Shown here piece after piece: positions 29,981-38,262 of a stretch of 38,262 nt of DNA; the stretch's first letter is position 1, and each line of letters begins with the position of its first letter. The stretch is from Oscillospiraceae bacterium (GTDB lineage Bacteria > Bacillota > Clostridia > Oscillospirales > Oscillospiraceae). The stretch covers positions 1 to 38,262 of the forward strand of contig JAISIK010000048.1 of the NCBI GenBank assembly GCA_031262065.1, given 5' to 3'. The position numbers and the translations under genes are program-made. A model generated the notes under the pieces. It searched no databases and had not been told where the DNA came from. It was given only the letters and a program-made list of their open reading frames with translations.

Positions 29981-30538
29981 ATGCGAGTAATCACAGGCAC
30001 GGCGCGCGGCACAAAGCTGAAAACACCGCAGGGCGAGCAAACCCGCCCGACCTCCGACCGCGTGAAGGAGGCAATTTTCAGCATCATCCAATTTGATATT
30101 GCGGGCGAGGTGCTCGACTTGTTTGCAGGCACTGGGCAGTTGGGCATAGAGGCGCTCAGCCGCGGCGCACAGTCGGCAGTTTTCGTCGATGAACTTCCTG
30201 CGGCGGTTGCCCTTGTGCAGGAGAATCTGCGCAGAACGCACCTAAGCGAAAAGGCAAGCGTGATACGGGCAGACTACAAGAGTTATCTTGCGCATTGCCG
30301 CAATCGCTTCCGCATTATTTTCCTCGACCCGCCCTACGCAGAAAAATCACTGGAAAATGCACTTATTTGCATCTCAGAAATTGACATTTTGGCAGATGGT
30401 GGTATAATTGTGACGGAACGGTCTGAAGAGAAGCCCCTTTTGGGAGAATATCCCGGTCTGGAGCGTTCCAAAGATTACAAATACGGGAAAACAATCATCA
30501 CGCTTTTTCGGAAAACAAGCAGGGGAGGTGCGCGATGA
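29981..30538 (+). CDS. rsmD: 16S rRNA (guanine(966)-N(2))-methyltransferase RsmD
   Basis: The start is MRVITGTARGTKLKTPQGEQTRPTSDRVKEAIFSII at 29981; the track ORF begins 62 codons too early, inside uvrC. The 185-residue SAM-dependent enzyme has motif I LDLFAGTGQLGIEALSRGA and the catalytic DPPY (FLDPPYAEKS). The ribosome binding site (GGGAG) is rather far, about 13 nt from the ATG. The stop overlaps coaD by 4 nt, the usual rsmD-coaD pair. Confidence 0.95.
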   Translation: MRVITGTARGTKLKTPQGEQTRPTSDRVKEAIFSIIQFDIAGEVLDLFAGTGQLGIEALSRGAQSAVFVDELPAAVALVQENLRRTHLSEKASVIRADYKSYLAHCRNRFRIIFLDPPYAEKSLENALICISEIDILADGGIIVTERSEEKPLLGEYPGLERSKDYKYGKTIITLFRKTSRGGAR

Positions 30539-31041
30539 AAACCGCCCTATACCCCGGCAGTTTCGACCCCGTCACCAACGGGCACATGAATATCATCGAG
30601 CGGGCAGCGCGCCTCTTCGACCGTGTGATTGTTTGCATTATGATCAACTCCGAGAAAGCCCCGTTTTTCACCCTGCGTGAGCGCGAGCAAATGGTGCGCA
30701 GCGCAACCGCGCACTTGCAAAACGTCGAGGTCGACGCCTACGAAGGGCTCACGGCGGAATATGCGAAATTGCATAACTGCTGCACCATGGTAAAGGGCTT
30801 GCGCGCCGGGTCAGACTTTGAAAAAGAATTCCAAATGGCAATGATCAACCGCAAGCTGAATCCCGCGCTGGAATCCATGTTCCTTACGTCGGAACATCAA
30901 TATATGTACCTCAGCTCCAGCATCGTCAAGGAACTGGGCATGCACGGCGCAGACTTGACAGACTTTCTCCCGGAATCGGTGTTGCCGGACTTCCAAAAGA
31001 AAATTACCCGCTTACGGAAAATTAAGGAGGCAGAACAATGA
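30535..31041 (+). CDS. coaD: Phosphopantetheine adenylyltransferase
   Basis: This 168-residue enzyme of CoA synthesis makes dephospho-CoA from ATP and 4'-phosphopantetheine. It has the nucleotidyltransferase motif YPGSFDPVTNGHMNII (TxGH, 6-21), VKGLRAGSDFEKEFQMAMINRKLNP and SSSIVKEL (the ISSTxxR-like C-terminal block). It overlaps both rsmD and the next gene by 4 nt. AGGGGAGG precedes the start. Confidence 0.97.
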   Translation: MKTALYPGSFDPVTNGHMNIIERAARLFDRVIVCIMINSEKAPFFTLREREQMVRSATAHLQNVEVDAYEGLTAEYAKLHNCCTMVKGLRAGSDFEKEFQMAMINRKLNPALESMFLTSEHQYMYLSSSIVKELGMHGADLTDFLPESVLPDFQKKITRLRKIKEAEQ

Positions 31042-31541
31042 ACGAAAATGGCATTGAAGAAGTAATCGGCACATTATATGAGATGGTGCAGGACGCACGA
31101 TCCGTACCCTTCAGCAGCGATAAATGTGCACTCGAGCGCGACCGCGTATTGGACTTGCTCGACGAAATCAGCAACCAGCTCCCCGGCGAGCTGAAGCAGG
31201 CGAAGACGATTGTCGAATCGCGCAGCGAGCTGATCACCAACGCAAAGCGCGAGGCAGAGGGCATTCTCAAATCCGCGCAGGCGCAGGCGCGCGTGTTGGT
31301 TTCCAAGGAAGAGATTTTCCTGCAGGCGCAGGATCAGGCGAAGGACATGGTTCGCGCCGCGCAAGAGAAGATTAAAGAGCTGAAGCAGGTCACCAACGAC
31401 TATGTCGATGATTCCCTGCGCCGCACGGAAGAGGCAGTCGCCGAGGCGCTGTCTGAAATCCGGGATTCCCGTTCAAAGTTCCGCGCCTTGGTCAGTCCGC
31501 AGTCGGTGCGGGCGAACAGCGCAATTATTGAAGACGTATAA
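31038..31541 (+). CDS. Coiled-coil protein of unknown function
   Basis: This 167-residue, charged, largely helical protein has a short N-terminal lead (MNENGIEEVIGTLYEMVQDARSVPFSSDKCALERDRVLDLLDEI) and a long coiled coil (about 50-150, e.g. KREAEGILKSAQAQARVLVSKEEIFLQAQDQAKDMVRAAQEKIKELK). It has no signal or membrane segment. It superficially resembles ATP-synthase b subunits or DivIVA-like proteins but lacks their anchors. Proteins of this type follow coaD in several Clostridia (from memory). AAGGAGG lies 8 nt before the ATG and it ends the rsmD-coaD transcript at a terminator. Confidence 0.8.
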   Translation: MNENGIEEVIGTLYEMVQDARSVPFSSDKCALERDRVLDLLDEISNQLPGELKQAKTIVESRSELITNAKREAEGILKSAQAQARVLVSKEEIFLQAQDQAKDMVRAAQEKIKELKQVTNDYVDDSLRRTEEAVAEALSEIRDSRSKFRALVSPQSVRANSAIIEDV

Positions 31542-31550
31542 AAATACTGT

Positions 31551-31592
31551 TCCAAAAAGCAGGTCAATTGATGGGATTGACCGCTTTTTTGG
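31551..31592 (+). terminator. Terminator of the coaD transcript
   Basis: TTCCAAAAAGCAGGTCAAT and ATTGACCGCTTTTTTGGAA pair with one bulge. The core GC..GGTCAAT/ATTGACC..GC is followed by TTTTTT. It lies 16 nt before the next gene, which has no obvious promoter of its own in the remaining space. Confidence 0.8.
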
Positions 31593-31607
31593 AAATCGGA
31601 GGGTATT

Positions 31608-33311
31608 ATGGCATACATGGAACGCTATCAGCTCTGGTGCAAGTCTGCGCCACTGAGCGAGGGTTCGCTGAAAAAGCTGAAGGCAATGGCAAGCGATGAA
31701 AGCGAGCTGCGCAGTTGCTTTGAGGCGGAGCTGCAATTCGGAACGGCGGGCATTCGCGGCATTATGGGGCTGGGCACAAACCGCCTGAACGACTTTACGG
31801 TGCGCCGCACGGCGCAGGGGCTTGCTGCGTGGCTTTCTTCCACGCAGTTGCCGCAGCGCTGCGCAATCGCCTACGATTCGCGGCACAATTCGCAGCGCTA
31901 CGCCGAGCTGTGCGCTGTGGCGCTTGCGGAAAAGGGTATCCGCGTTTTTCTGTATCATGAGCTTGCGCCCACGCCGATGCTGTCTTATGCAGTGCGGCAA
32001 CTCGGCTGCGGTTGCGGCATTGTCGTCTCCGCCAGCCACAACGCAGGCGCGTACAACGGCATCAAGTGCTATGGACCTGACGGCTGTCAAATGACGGACG
32101 AACCGGCAGCGCTGGTCTTTACGGCGATTTCCAAAATCCCGTATTTTCTCCCCGCAAAGCAGAGCTTCGCAGAAGCGCTGGAAGAGGGCAAGGTCGAATA
32201 CATCCCGCAGTCGATGTGGGACAGCTACTACGAAACGGTGCTTGCAGAGCGTGTGAGCGCCGCAGATGCATCGAATTTGAACGTGCTCTATACGCCGCTT
32301 TGCGGCACGGGCAACAAGCCTGTGCGCCACGTGCTGGGCAAAATCGGCGCGAAGGTCGAGGTCGTAGCGGTGCAGGAACAGCCCGACGGCGACTTCAAAA
32401 CCTGCGAGTATCCCAACCCCGAGACGGACGCCGCGCTGAACGAGAGCTATAAAATCGCCCGCAGCACGCATCCCGACCTCATTTTGGGCACCGATCCCGA
32501 CTGCGACCGCGTGGCAATCGCCGTGCCCTGCGGCGACGATTTCCGCAAATTATCGGGCAATGAATTGGGCTGCCTGCTTTTGGAGTATATTTTACGAGTC
32601 CGAAAGAGCAGCAATACCCTGCCCGAGAACCCGATTGTCGTGCGCAGCATCGTTTCTTCGCCAATGGCTGACAAGATTGCGCAAAAGTACGGCGTAGAGA
32701 TGAAGGCAGTGCTTACGGGCTTTAAGTACATCGGCGGAGAAATCCTCGCGCTCGAGCAGGCGGGGCAGGAAAACCGCTTTGTCTTCGGCTTTGAAGAAAG
32801 CTGCGGCTACTTAAAGGGTACATACGCCCGCGATAAGGACGCGGTCATTGCCTCGATGCTCACCTGTGAATTGGCGGCTGATTTGAAGCGGGAGGGCAAG
32901 AGCCTTTTGACGCAGATGGACGATTTGTATGACGAGTTCGGGCGGCACGAAACCAAAGTCGTCAGCGTGGAACTCACAGGTCCCGACGCGCTGAAGATTT
33001 CCGCGCAGTTTATGGAGGGCTTCCGCAGCAACGCCCCGCAGAGCATCTGCGGTATTCCCGTAACTTTGCTGACAGACTATCAGGCGCGCACCCGCCGCAA
33101 TTTGCAGACCGGCGAGGAAACGGCGGTACTTCTGCCGAAGTCCAATGTCGTCTCCTTAGAACTCGGAGAGAAAGCAAGCATCATCGTCAGACCCTCCGGC
33201 ACAGAGCCAAAAGTCAAGCTCTACCTCACCGCCGTGGATTCTGACCGCGCAGTTGCCCAAACGCTTCTCTCGGATCTCGCAGCCGCCATGCAGAGCTATC
33301 TACCAAACTAA
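31608..33311 (+). CDS. Alpha-phosphoglucomutase / phosphomannomutase family
   Basis: This 567-residue enzyme interconverts hexose 1- and 6-phosphates, feeding glycogen, wall and surface-sugar synthesis. It carries all family landmarks in order: the entry loop GTAGIRGIMG (about 44-53), the phosphoserine loop VVSASHNAGAYNGIK (about 140-154), the metal loop GTDPDCDRVA (about 294-303), the sugar loop GFEESCGYLKGTYARDKDA and the phosphate loop VRPSGTEPKVKLY. The length fits the long Firmicutes PgcA type. GGAGGG lies before the ATG. Confidence 0.95.
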   Translation: MAYMERYQLWCKSAPLSEGSLKKLKAMASDESELRSCFEAELQFGTAGIRGIMGLGTNRLNDFTVRRTAQGLAAWLSSTQLPQRCAIAYDSRHNSQRYAELCAVALAEKGIRVFLYHELAPTPMLSYAVRQLGCGCGIVVSASHNAGAYNGIKCYGPDGCQMTDEPAALVFTAISKIPYFLPAKQSFAEALEEGKVEYIPQSMWDSYYETVLAERVSAADASNLNVLYTPLCGTGNKPVRHVLGKIGAKVEVVAVQEQPDGDFKTCEYPNPETDAALNESYKIARSTHPDLILGTDPDCDRVAIAVPCGDDFRKLSGNELGCLLLEYILRVRKSSNTLPENPIVVRSIVSSPMADKIAQKYGVEMKAVLTGFKYIGGEILALEQAGQENRFVFGFEESCGYLKGTYARDKDAVIASMLTCELAADLKREGKSLLTQMDDLYDEFGRHETKVVSVELTGPDALKISAQFMEGFRSNAPQSICGIPVTLLTDYQARTRRNLQTGEETAVLLPKSNVVSLELGEKASIIVRPSGTEPKVKLYLTAVDSDRAVAQTLLSDLAAAMQSYLPN

Positions 33312-33318
33312 ATTCCCC

Positions 33319-33347
33319 TTGACAAAGCGCAAACTTTCCACTATTCT
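33319..33347 (+). promoter_or_regulatory. Sigma-A promoter of the valS T-box transcript
   Basis: TTGACA (33319-33324), a 17-nt spacer and TATTCT (33342-33347) lie immediately upstream of the T-box leader; transcription should begin near 33354. Confidence 0.7.
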
Positions 33348-33353
33348 TAATGG

Positions 33354-33589
33354 GATAATGCAACACACGGTGATGGAGAAGAGTATTCCGACTTCCAATG
33401 CAGAGAGAGGGCGGTCGCTGCAAGCCCTTGCGGAACAAGAAGAACGTCACTCCGGAGTGCAGGGCTGAACAGGAAGTAAGCCCCCGCGGGTCCTCCCGTT
33501 ACAGAGGCGAAGTGCCCGGCATTTTGCCGGGAATTCAGGTGGTACCACGGATTTATTCGCCCTGAACCCATGCGGTTCGGGGCGTTTTT
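33354..33589 (+). promoter_or_regulatory. T-box riboswitch (valine) controlling valS
   Basis: The 256-nt gap from the promoter to valS holds a T-box leader. The T-box sequence is AGGTGGTACCACGG (33537-33550), preceded by a hairpin GTGCCCGGC..GCCGGGAAT. The terminator is CGCCCTGAACC/GGTTCGGGGCG (33558-33584) followed by TTTTT. The antiterminator alternative pairs TTCAGG (33534-33539) with CCTGAA (33561-33566). The upstream Stem I shows the AGTA/GAGA elements and AACGTC near 33447, so GTC (Val) is the probable specifier. Uncharged tRNA-Val would favour read-through. Confidence 0.93.
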
Positions 33590-33610
33590 CATCAAAAAGG
33601 AGAAAGTAAA

Positions 33611-36244
33611 ATGGAATTACCGAAAACCTATGAGCCAAAGGACGTCGAATCGCGTCTGTATCAATTCTGGATGGATAAGGGCTATTTCCAAACCAAGCGC
33701 GATCCGAAGAAGAAGCCCTTTACAATCGTCATGCCGCCCCCCAATGTCACGGGTCAGCTGCATATCGGGCACGCGATGGACGCTGCGATGCAAGATGTGC
33801 TCATTCGCTTCAAGCGCATGCAGGGCTACGCCGCGCTGTGGATTCCGGGCGTTGACCATGCGGGCATCGCCACGCAGATTCGCGTTGAGGAGGAACTTCG
33901 CAAGCAGGGAATCTCCCGCCATGATTTGGGACGCGAAAAGTTTTTGGAAAAGGTTTGGCAGTGGAAAAATCTCTACGGAAACCGCATTTTGGAGCAGCAG
34001 AAGAAACTCGGCGCATCGTGCGACTGGGAGCGCTCCCGCTTTACGATGGACGAGGGCTATTCCAATGCGGTGCGCGAGGTCTTCGTAAAGTTCTATGAAC
34101 AGGGGCTTATATATAAGGGCAGCCGCATTATCAACTGGTGTCCGAACTGCGTAACCGCGCTGTCAGACACCGAAGTGGAGTATGTGGACAAGCCCGGCAA
34201 CCTCTGGCATATCCGCTATCCGCTGGCTGACGGCAGCGGCGCGGTTGTTGTTGCAACCACCCGCCCGGAGACCATGCTCGGCGACTCCGGCGTGTGCGTA
34301 AACCCGAACGACGACCGCTATCGGGCTCTTGTCGGCAAGAAGGTGATTTTGCCGCTGGTGAACAAAGAAATTCCCATCGTCGCAGACGAGTATGCGCAGA
34401 TGGAATTCGGCACAGGCTGCGTGAAAATGACGCCCGCGCATGACCCGAACGACTTCGAAGTCGGGCTGCGGCACAATCTGGAAGTGATTCGCGTACTCGA
34501 CGACCACGGCGTAGTCAACGAGCTTGGCGGTGCATATCAGGGCATGGATCGCTACGATGCGCGCAAAAAGATTGTCGCAGATTTGGAGGCGCAGGGCTAC
34601 CTCGTCGAAATCGAGCAGCATAACCACAATGTCGGCACTTGCTACCGCTGCCATAAGGACGTCGAGCCGATTATCTCCGCGCAGTGGTTTGTGAAGATGG
34701 CGCCGCTTGCGCAAGACGCCCTGCGCGTCGTTCAAGAGGGGCAGACAAAGTTTGTCCCCGACCGATTCACGAAGACATACAGCAACTGGATGGAAAACGT
34801 CCGCGATTGGTGTATCTCCCGTCAGCTCTGGTGGGGGCATCAGATTCCCGCATGGTACTGTGACGACTGCGGGCACATGACGGTTTCCCGCGAGGATGCA
34901 GTCTGCTGTGAAAAGTGTGCAAGCCTGCGCATCCGCCGCGATGAAGACGTGCTCGACACATGGTTTTCTTCCGCGCTGTGGCCCTTTGTCTTGCAGGGCT
35001 GGCCGGATACCGAGAGCGAGGATTACCGGTATTTCTATCCGACCGACGTGCTCGTAACAGGCTATGATATTATCTTTTTCTGGGTTGCGCGTATGGTGTT
35101 CTCCGCTTGCGCGCACACCGGGCGCACACCCTTCCACACGGTCTTGCTGCATGGGCTGATTCGCGACGACAAGGGCAGAAAAATGTCGAAATCGCTCAAC
35201 AACGGCATCGACCCGCTGGAGATGATCGACCGCTTCGGTTCGGATGCGCTGCGCATGAATATGATTACCTCCAACTCGCCCGGCAACGATATGCGCTTCC
35301 ACGTGGAGCGCTGCGAGGCAATGCGCAATTTTGCAAATAAGCTCTGGAATGCCAGCCGCTATGTCATGATGAACCTGTCGGTGACGGAGAATGCTCTGCC
35401 GCAGGTTGCGGCGCTGGAACCTGCTGATAAATGGATTCTCTCGAAGCTCAATACCCTCATTGCCGAGGTGACGGAGAATTTAGACAAATACGAGCTGGGT
35501 ATTGCGGTGCAGAAGGTCTATGATTTCATCTGGGACAGCTACTGTGACTGGTATATCGAGCTGACAAAAGCCCGCTTGTACGGCGAAAACGAGCAGGAGA
35601 AGACGACCGCGCAGAAGGTGCTTCTCTATGTGCTCGAGCAGATTCTGCGCCTGATGCATCCCTTTATGCCCTTCATCACGGAGGAAATTTGGCAGGCAAT
35701 TCCGCACGAGGGCGAGGCGCTGATTGTCGCGCAGTGGCCGAAATACGACGAATCCCTGTGCTTTGCGCAGGAGGAGTCGCAGATGGAGAGCGTGATGCAC
35801 GCCATTCGCGCCGTTCGTAACCGTCGCGCAGAGCTGAATGTGCCGCCGTCGAAGAAATCGACCCTCTATATTGTCACGAAGAAGCCCGCGCTGTTTGCGT
35901 CCGGCACGGCGTTTATTTCCCGCCTTGCCTATGCCGACGAAGTGCTGATTTGCGAATCTGAGCCGCAGGGCTATGCGTCGATGGCGTCCTGCGTAACCCA
36001 CGATGCGGCGCTCTATATGCCGATGAATCAGCTCATCGACTTTGAAAAGGAGCTTGCAAGAATCGCCAAAGAAACGGAAAAGGCAAGCAAGGCGCTTGCG
36101 GCGATCCATGGGAAGCTGGGAAACGCGGGCTTCCTTGCAAAAGCGCCGGAGGCGGTTGTAGAAGCAGAAAAGGAAAAGGCTGCGAAGCTCGAAGGGCTTC
36201 TTGCGCAGCTTGCCGAAAGCGAAGCGCGCTTAAAAACACTCTAA
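33611..36244 (+). CDS. valS: Valyl-tRNA synthetase
   Basis: This 877-residue class Ia synthetase attaches valine to tRNA-Val. It has the HIGH motif PPPNVTGQLHIGHAMD (about 37-52), the editing domain (TTRPETMLGDSGVCVNPNDDRY, GTGCVKMTPAHDPNDFEVG), a zinc-type cluster (WYCDDCG..CCEKC), the KMSKS motif GRKMSKSLNNGIDP (about 522) and a C-terminal coiled arm (about 800-877, KELARIAKETEKASKAL). AAGGAG lies before the ATG. A T-box precedes it and a strong terminator follows. Confidence 0.98.
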   Translation: MELPKTYEPKDVESRLYQFWMDKGYFQTKRDPKKKPFTIVMPPPNVTGQLHIGHAMDAAMQDVLIRFKRMQGYAALWIPGVDHAGIATQIRVEEELRKQGISRHDLGREKFLEKVWQWKNLYGNRILEQQKKLGASCDWERSRFTMDEGYSNAVREVFVKFYEQGLIYKGSRIINWCPNCVTALSDTEVEYVDKPGNLWHIRYPLADGSGAVVVATTRPETMLGDSGVCVNPNDDRYRALVGKKVILPLVNKEIPIVADEYAQMEFGTGCVKMTPAHDPNDFEVGLRHNLEVIRVLDDHGVVNELGGAYQGMDRYDARKKIVADLEAQGYLVEIEQHNHNVGTCYRCHKDVEPIISAQWFVKMAPLAQDALRVVQEGQTKFVPDRFTKTYSNWMENVRDWCISRQLWWGHQIPAWYCDDCGHMTVSREDAVCCEKCASLRIRRDEDVLDTWFSSALWPFVLQGWPDTESEDYRYFYPTDVLVTGYDIIFFWVARMVFSACAHTGRTPFHTVLLHGLIRDDKGRKMSKSLNNGIDPLEMIDRFGSDALRMNMITSNSPGNDMRFHVERCEAMRNFANKLWNASRYVMMNLSVTENALPQVAALEPADKWILSKLNTLIAEVTENLDKYELGIAVQKVYDFIWDSYCDWYIELTKARLYGENEQEKTTAQKVLLYVLEQILRLMHPFMPFITEEIWQAIPHEGEALIVAQWPKYDESLCFAQEESQMESVMHAIRAVRNRRAELNVPPSKKSTLYIVTKKPALFASGTAFISRLAYADEVLICESEPQGYASMASCVTHDAALYMPMNQLIDFEKELARIAKETEKASKALAAIHGKLGNAGFLAKAPEAVVEAEKEKAAKLEGLLAQLAESEARLKTL

Positions 36245-36254
36245 AATATCTTTT

Positions 36255-36289
36255 GTTCCTCCGCTATTGCATAGCGGAGGAACTTTTTT
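36255..36289 (+). terminator. Terminator of valS
   Basis: GTTCCTCCGCTAT (36255-36267) and ATAGCGGAGGAAC (36271-36283) form a perfect 13-bp stem with a TGC loop, followed by TTTTTT. Confidence 0.95.
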
Positions 36290-36338
36290 GCACAAATGGA
36301 ATTTACCCTTTATTTCTTAGCGAGATTGGTGTATACTT

Positions 36339-36344
36339 TATAAT
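36339..36344 (+). promoter_or_regulatory. -10 box upstream of lepB
   Basis: TATAAT lies 80 nt before the chosen lepB start, after the valS terminator. The -35 region is poor (CTTAGC at 17 nt), so activity may need an extended contact. Confidence 0.4.
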
Positions 36345-36423
36345 ATTGCAGGCGTTTCTTTCTGGAAGAAAGATGGATATATACGGGGCAAAAACTGATC
36401 TTGGTTGGAAGGGATTTGCGAAG

Positions 36424-37044
36424 ATGGAAGAGGAAAATAAGATCGAGCCGAAGAAGAAAGAGAAACCGGGCTTTCTTTACGAAATATATTCGTTGTTACA
36501 CGATTTGGTATACATTCTTGCGGGTATCACCATTGTCTTTGTCTTCGTAGTGCGCCTCGTCGGCGTGAGCGGACCTTCGATGATGCCGACCCTGCAAGAC
36601 GGCGACTACGTCGTTCTTTTGAGCAACGTTTGGATTGGAGATTTGGAAGGCGGGGACATCATTGTTGCCCGCCAAGAGAGCTTCCGCGACGGCGAGCCGA
36701 TTATCAAGCGCGTCATTGCCACGCAGGGGCAGACGGTTGACGTGGAGTATCTCCCCTCCGGTGGCGCAATTGTCAAAGTGGACGGCGTAGTTTTGAAGGA
36801 GAGTTCCTATATCAACGAAGAAATGCGCGAGCCGACCTATATGCAGTGCGAATTTCCCTTTACGGTCGAAGAGGGCTGCGTATTCGTTATGGGCGATAAC
36901 CGCAACCACTCCGCGGACAGCCGTTATGTAGAAATCGGGCAGATTGAGCTTTCACAGGTGCTCGGAAAGGTGCTGATTCTCGCCCTGCCGGGAGAAGGGG
37001 AAGGCAGCAGCCGCGATTTCAGCAGAATCGGTGCGGTGTCCTAA
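36424..37044 (+). CDS. lepB: Type I signal peptidase
   Basis: The likely start is ATG 36424 (MEEENKIEPKKKEKPGF), 10 nt after AAGGG; ATG 36373 is an alternative 17 codons upstream. The 206-residue protein has one N-terminal membrane helix (LVYILAGITIVFVFVVRLVGV), the catalytic Ser in SGPSMMPTL, the Lys in KRVIATQGQTV and the box VFVMGDNRNHSADSR. It cuts signal peptides of secreted proteins such as the SLH phosphoesterase of this window. It starts the usual lepB-rbgA-rnhB order. Confidence 0.95.
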   Translation: MEEENKIEPKKKEKPGFLYEIYSLLHDLVYILAGITIVFVFVVRLVGVSGPSMMPTLQDGDYVVLLSNVWIGDLEGGDIIVARQESFRDGEPIIKRVIATQGQTVDVEYLPSGGAIVKVDGVVLKESSYINEEMREPTYMQCEFPFTVEEGCVFVMGDNRNHSADSRYVEIGQIELSQVLGKVLILALPGEGEGSSRDFSRIGAVS

Positions 37045-37934
37045 TGGATACGCAGATGAATATCCAGTGGTATCCCGGGCATATGACGAAGACCCGCCGC
37101 AAGATGGAGGAGGATTTGCGCCTTGTCGATGCGGTGTGTGAAATCGTCGATGCACGTATCCCGCTTGCCAGCCGCAACCCCGATATTGCGGCGATTTGCG
37201 GCAACAAGCCGCGCATGGTGATTCTCAACCGCATCGACCTTGCAGACGCGCAGGCATGCACCGCATGGAGCGAGTATTTTCAGTCGCAGGGAATCTCCGT
37301 CCTGCGCACGGACTGTAAGAGCCGCCGCGGCATCAATCGCTTTGTGCCCGCGGTGCGGGAGCTTTTGGCGGAGAAATTGGCGCGGTATCAGGAAAAGGGG
37401 CAGGTCGGCAGACCGTTGAAGCTCATGATTGTCGGCATACCCAATGTGGGAAAATCCACCTTTATCAATCAGGTTGCGGGGCGCAAGGGCGCAAAGGCTG
37501 AAAATCGCCCCGGCGTTACGCGCGGTAAGCAGTGGGTCACGGTCGATCGCGGCTTGCTCCTTCTCGATACACCGGGCATTTTATGGCCGAAGTTCGACGA
37601 CGAGAACGTCGGCAGGCTCCTTGCCTATACCGGCGCTGTGAAGGACGACGTGCTGGATGTGGAAACCTTGGCAAGTAACCTCTTTGCCCTTCTGTGGGAG
37701 CGTTACCGCGAGGATATGGCGCAGCGCTATAAGCTCGATGCCGCTTTTGCAGGCAGCGGGTATGAACTGCTGACGCTGGCGGGGAAAAAGCGCGGCTTCC
37801 TGCTTTCGCGCGGTGAGATTGACACGGAGCGCATGTCCCGCATTTTGCTTGAGGAATTCCGAAACGGGAAAATCGGCAGTTTTACACTCGAAAGCCCGCC
37901 AAAGTGGGAGGAATCGGCACATGTGGGAAATTGA
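37044..37934 (+). CDS. rbgA: Ribosome biogenesis GTPase RbgA (YlqF)
   Basis: This is a 296-residue circularly permuted GTPase that completes the 50S subunit. The motif order is G5-like DARIP, G4 NRID, G1 [14 protein letters not shown] (about 131-144) and G3 [11 protein letters not shown], which confirms the permutation. [13 protein letters not shown] at the N-terminus is the RbgA mark. The stop of lepB overlaps the start by one base (TAATG), and its own end overlaps rnhB by 14 nt. Confidence 0.96.
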   Translation: MDTQMNIQWYPGHMTKTRRKMEEDLRLVDAVCEIVDARIPLASRNPDIAAICGNKPRMVILNRIDLADAQACTAWSEYFQSQGISVLRTDCKSRRGINRFVPAVRELLAEKLARYQEKGQVGRPLKLMIVGIPNVGKSTFINQVAGRKGAKAENRPGVTRGKQWVTVDRGLLLLDTPGILWPKFDDENVGRLLAYTGAVKDDVLDVETLASNLFALLWERYREDMAQRYKLDAAFAGSGYELLTLAGKKRGFLLSRGEIDTERMSRILLEEFRNGKIGSFTLESPPKWEESAHVGN

Positions 37935-38262
37935 GCAGGCTTGCTTTGCGGAGGGTTTCGACGTCGTTTGCGGCGTGGACGAGGCGGGGCGCGGGCCCTT
38001 GGCAGGCCCTGTATACGCGGCTGCCGTCATTCTTCCCCCGAATTTGCATATCGAAGGGCTGAACGACTCGAAGAAAGTCAGCAAAAAGCGCAGAGATATT
38101 CTGTTTGATGAAATTTGCCTGCAGGCGATTGCCTACGGCATTGCCTCCGCAGATGAAAAGGAGATTGATGAAATCAATATCCTGCAAGCAACGTTTTTGG
38201 CAATGCGCCGCGCGATTGACGCCCTGGAGCTTAGACCGTCGATAGCGCTGATTGACGGCAAT
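37921..38262 (+). CDS. rnhB: Ribonuclease HII, cut by the window end
   Basis: The start is [38 protein letters not shown] with the catalytic DEAGRG (DE at about 20-21), then [15 protein letters not shown] and IALIDGN at the window edge. RNase HII removes ribonucleotides from DNA and RNA-DNA hybrids. About 114 residues are visible, so roughly half the protein is missing because the window stops. It overlaps rbgA. Confidence 0.95.
   Translation, partial: MWEIEQACFAEGFDVVCGVDEAGRGPLAGPVYAAAVILPPNLHIEGLNDSKKVSKKRRDILFDEICLQAIAYGIASADEKEIDEINILQATFLAMRRAIDALELRPSIALIDGN

Noticed and set aside
34163-35302. 379-codon minus-strand ORF opposite valS
   Set aside because: It is an antisense shadow; valS motifs are intact on the other strand.

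Overview
The window reads as chromosomal DNA of a spore-forming, GC-rich member of the Clostridia (Bacillota), most likely in the Oscillospirales/Ruminococcaceae neighbourhood. The evidence is: sporulation genes (yqfC, yqfD, ylbJ); the conserved block yqfC-yqfD-phoH-ybeY-era-yqzL-recO; a T-box in front of valS; an HPr with His15 and Ser46; S-layer homology domains; strong AGGAGG-type ribosome binding sites; and many sigma-A promoters of the TTGACA-17-TATAAT type. The lineage is inferred from gene content, not from a search.

Layout. (1) 1-783: the end of an rRNA operon (5S rRNA) with tRNA-Asn, a CAU tRNA and tRNA-Trp, then about 380 nt without a gene that hold a cluster of short hairpins spaced by GTGAAGT/ACTTCAC words. 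(2) 784-1275: a short Sfp-type phosphopantetheinyl transferase. (3) 1349-3984: an AT-richer, apparently acquired patch. A small XRE regulator is divergent from a 710-residue protein made of three tandem membrane modules plus five Sel1-like repeats. (4) 3983-8464: cell-envelope genes, mostly on the minus strand: a PAP2 phosphatase, a secreted metallophosphoesterase with three SLH domains, a GtrA flippase-like protein, two lipoproteins and a DUF1294 protein. (5) 8521-10394: DUF896 and a secreted beta-propeller lipoprotein gene interrupted by one in-frame TAA. (6) 10530-17626: a plus-strand run of two flavoproteins, a small membrane protein, RecD2, ComF and MreB. (7) 17627-20406: a hairpin-rich convergent spacer, ilvE, a four-cysteine protein and ylbJ (minus). 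(8) 20539-27696: the sporulation / RNA-processing / repair block yqfC to mutS2, tightly packed with ATGA overlaps. (9) 27808-31541: an HPr-like protein, uvrC, rsmD, coaD and a coiled-coil protein. (10) 31608-38262: phosphoglucomutase, T-box-valS, lepB, rbgA and rnhB (cut by the window edge).

Most of the window is ordinary housekeeping chromosome. The strongest candidate for something undescribed is the 1349-3837 cassette. At its internal module borders the large gene still carries a copy of its own ribosome-binding-site/start region, so it looks like a whole gene that was triplicated in frame and joined to a Sel1-repeat tail. Other points worth a look are the nonsense codon in the beta-propeller gene, the two hairpin clusters, the HPr with an altered active-site loop, the MutS2 Smr domain without LDxRG, a dyad between two divergent promoters, and a terminator/mini-ORF arrangement ahead of uvrC. 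All assignments come from motif reading and remembered family features; no database search was run.
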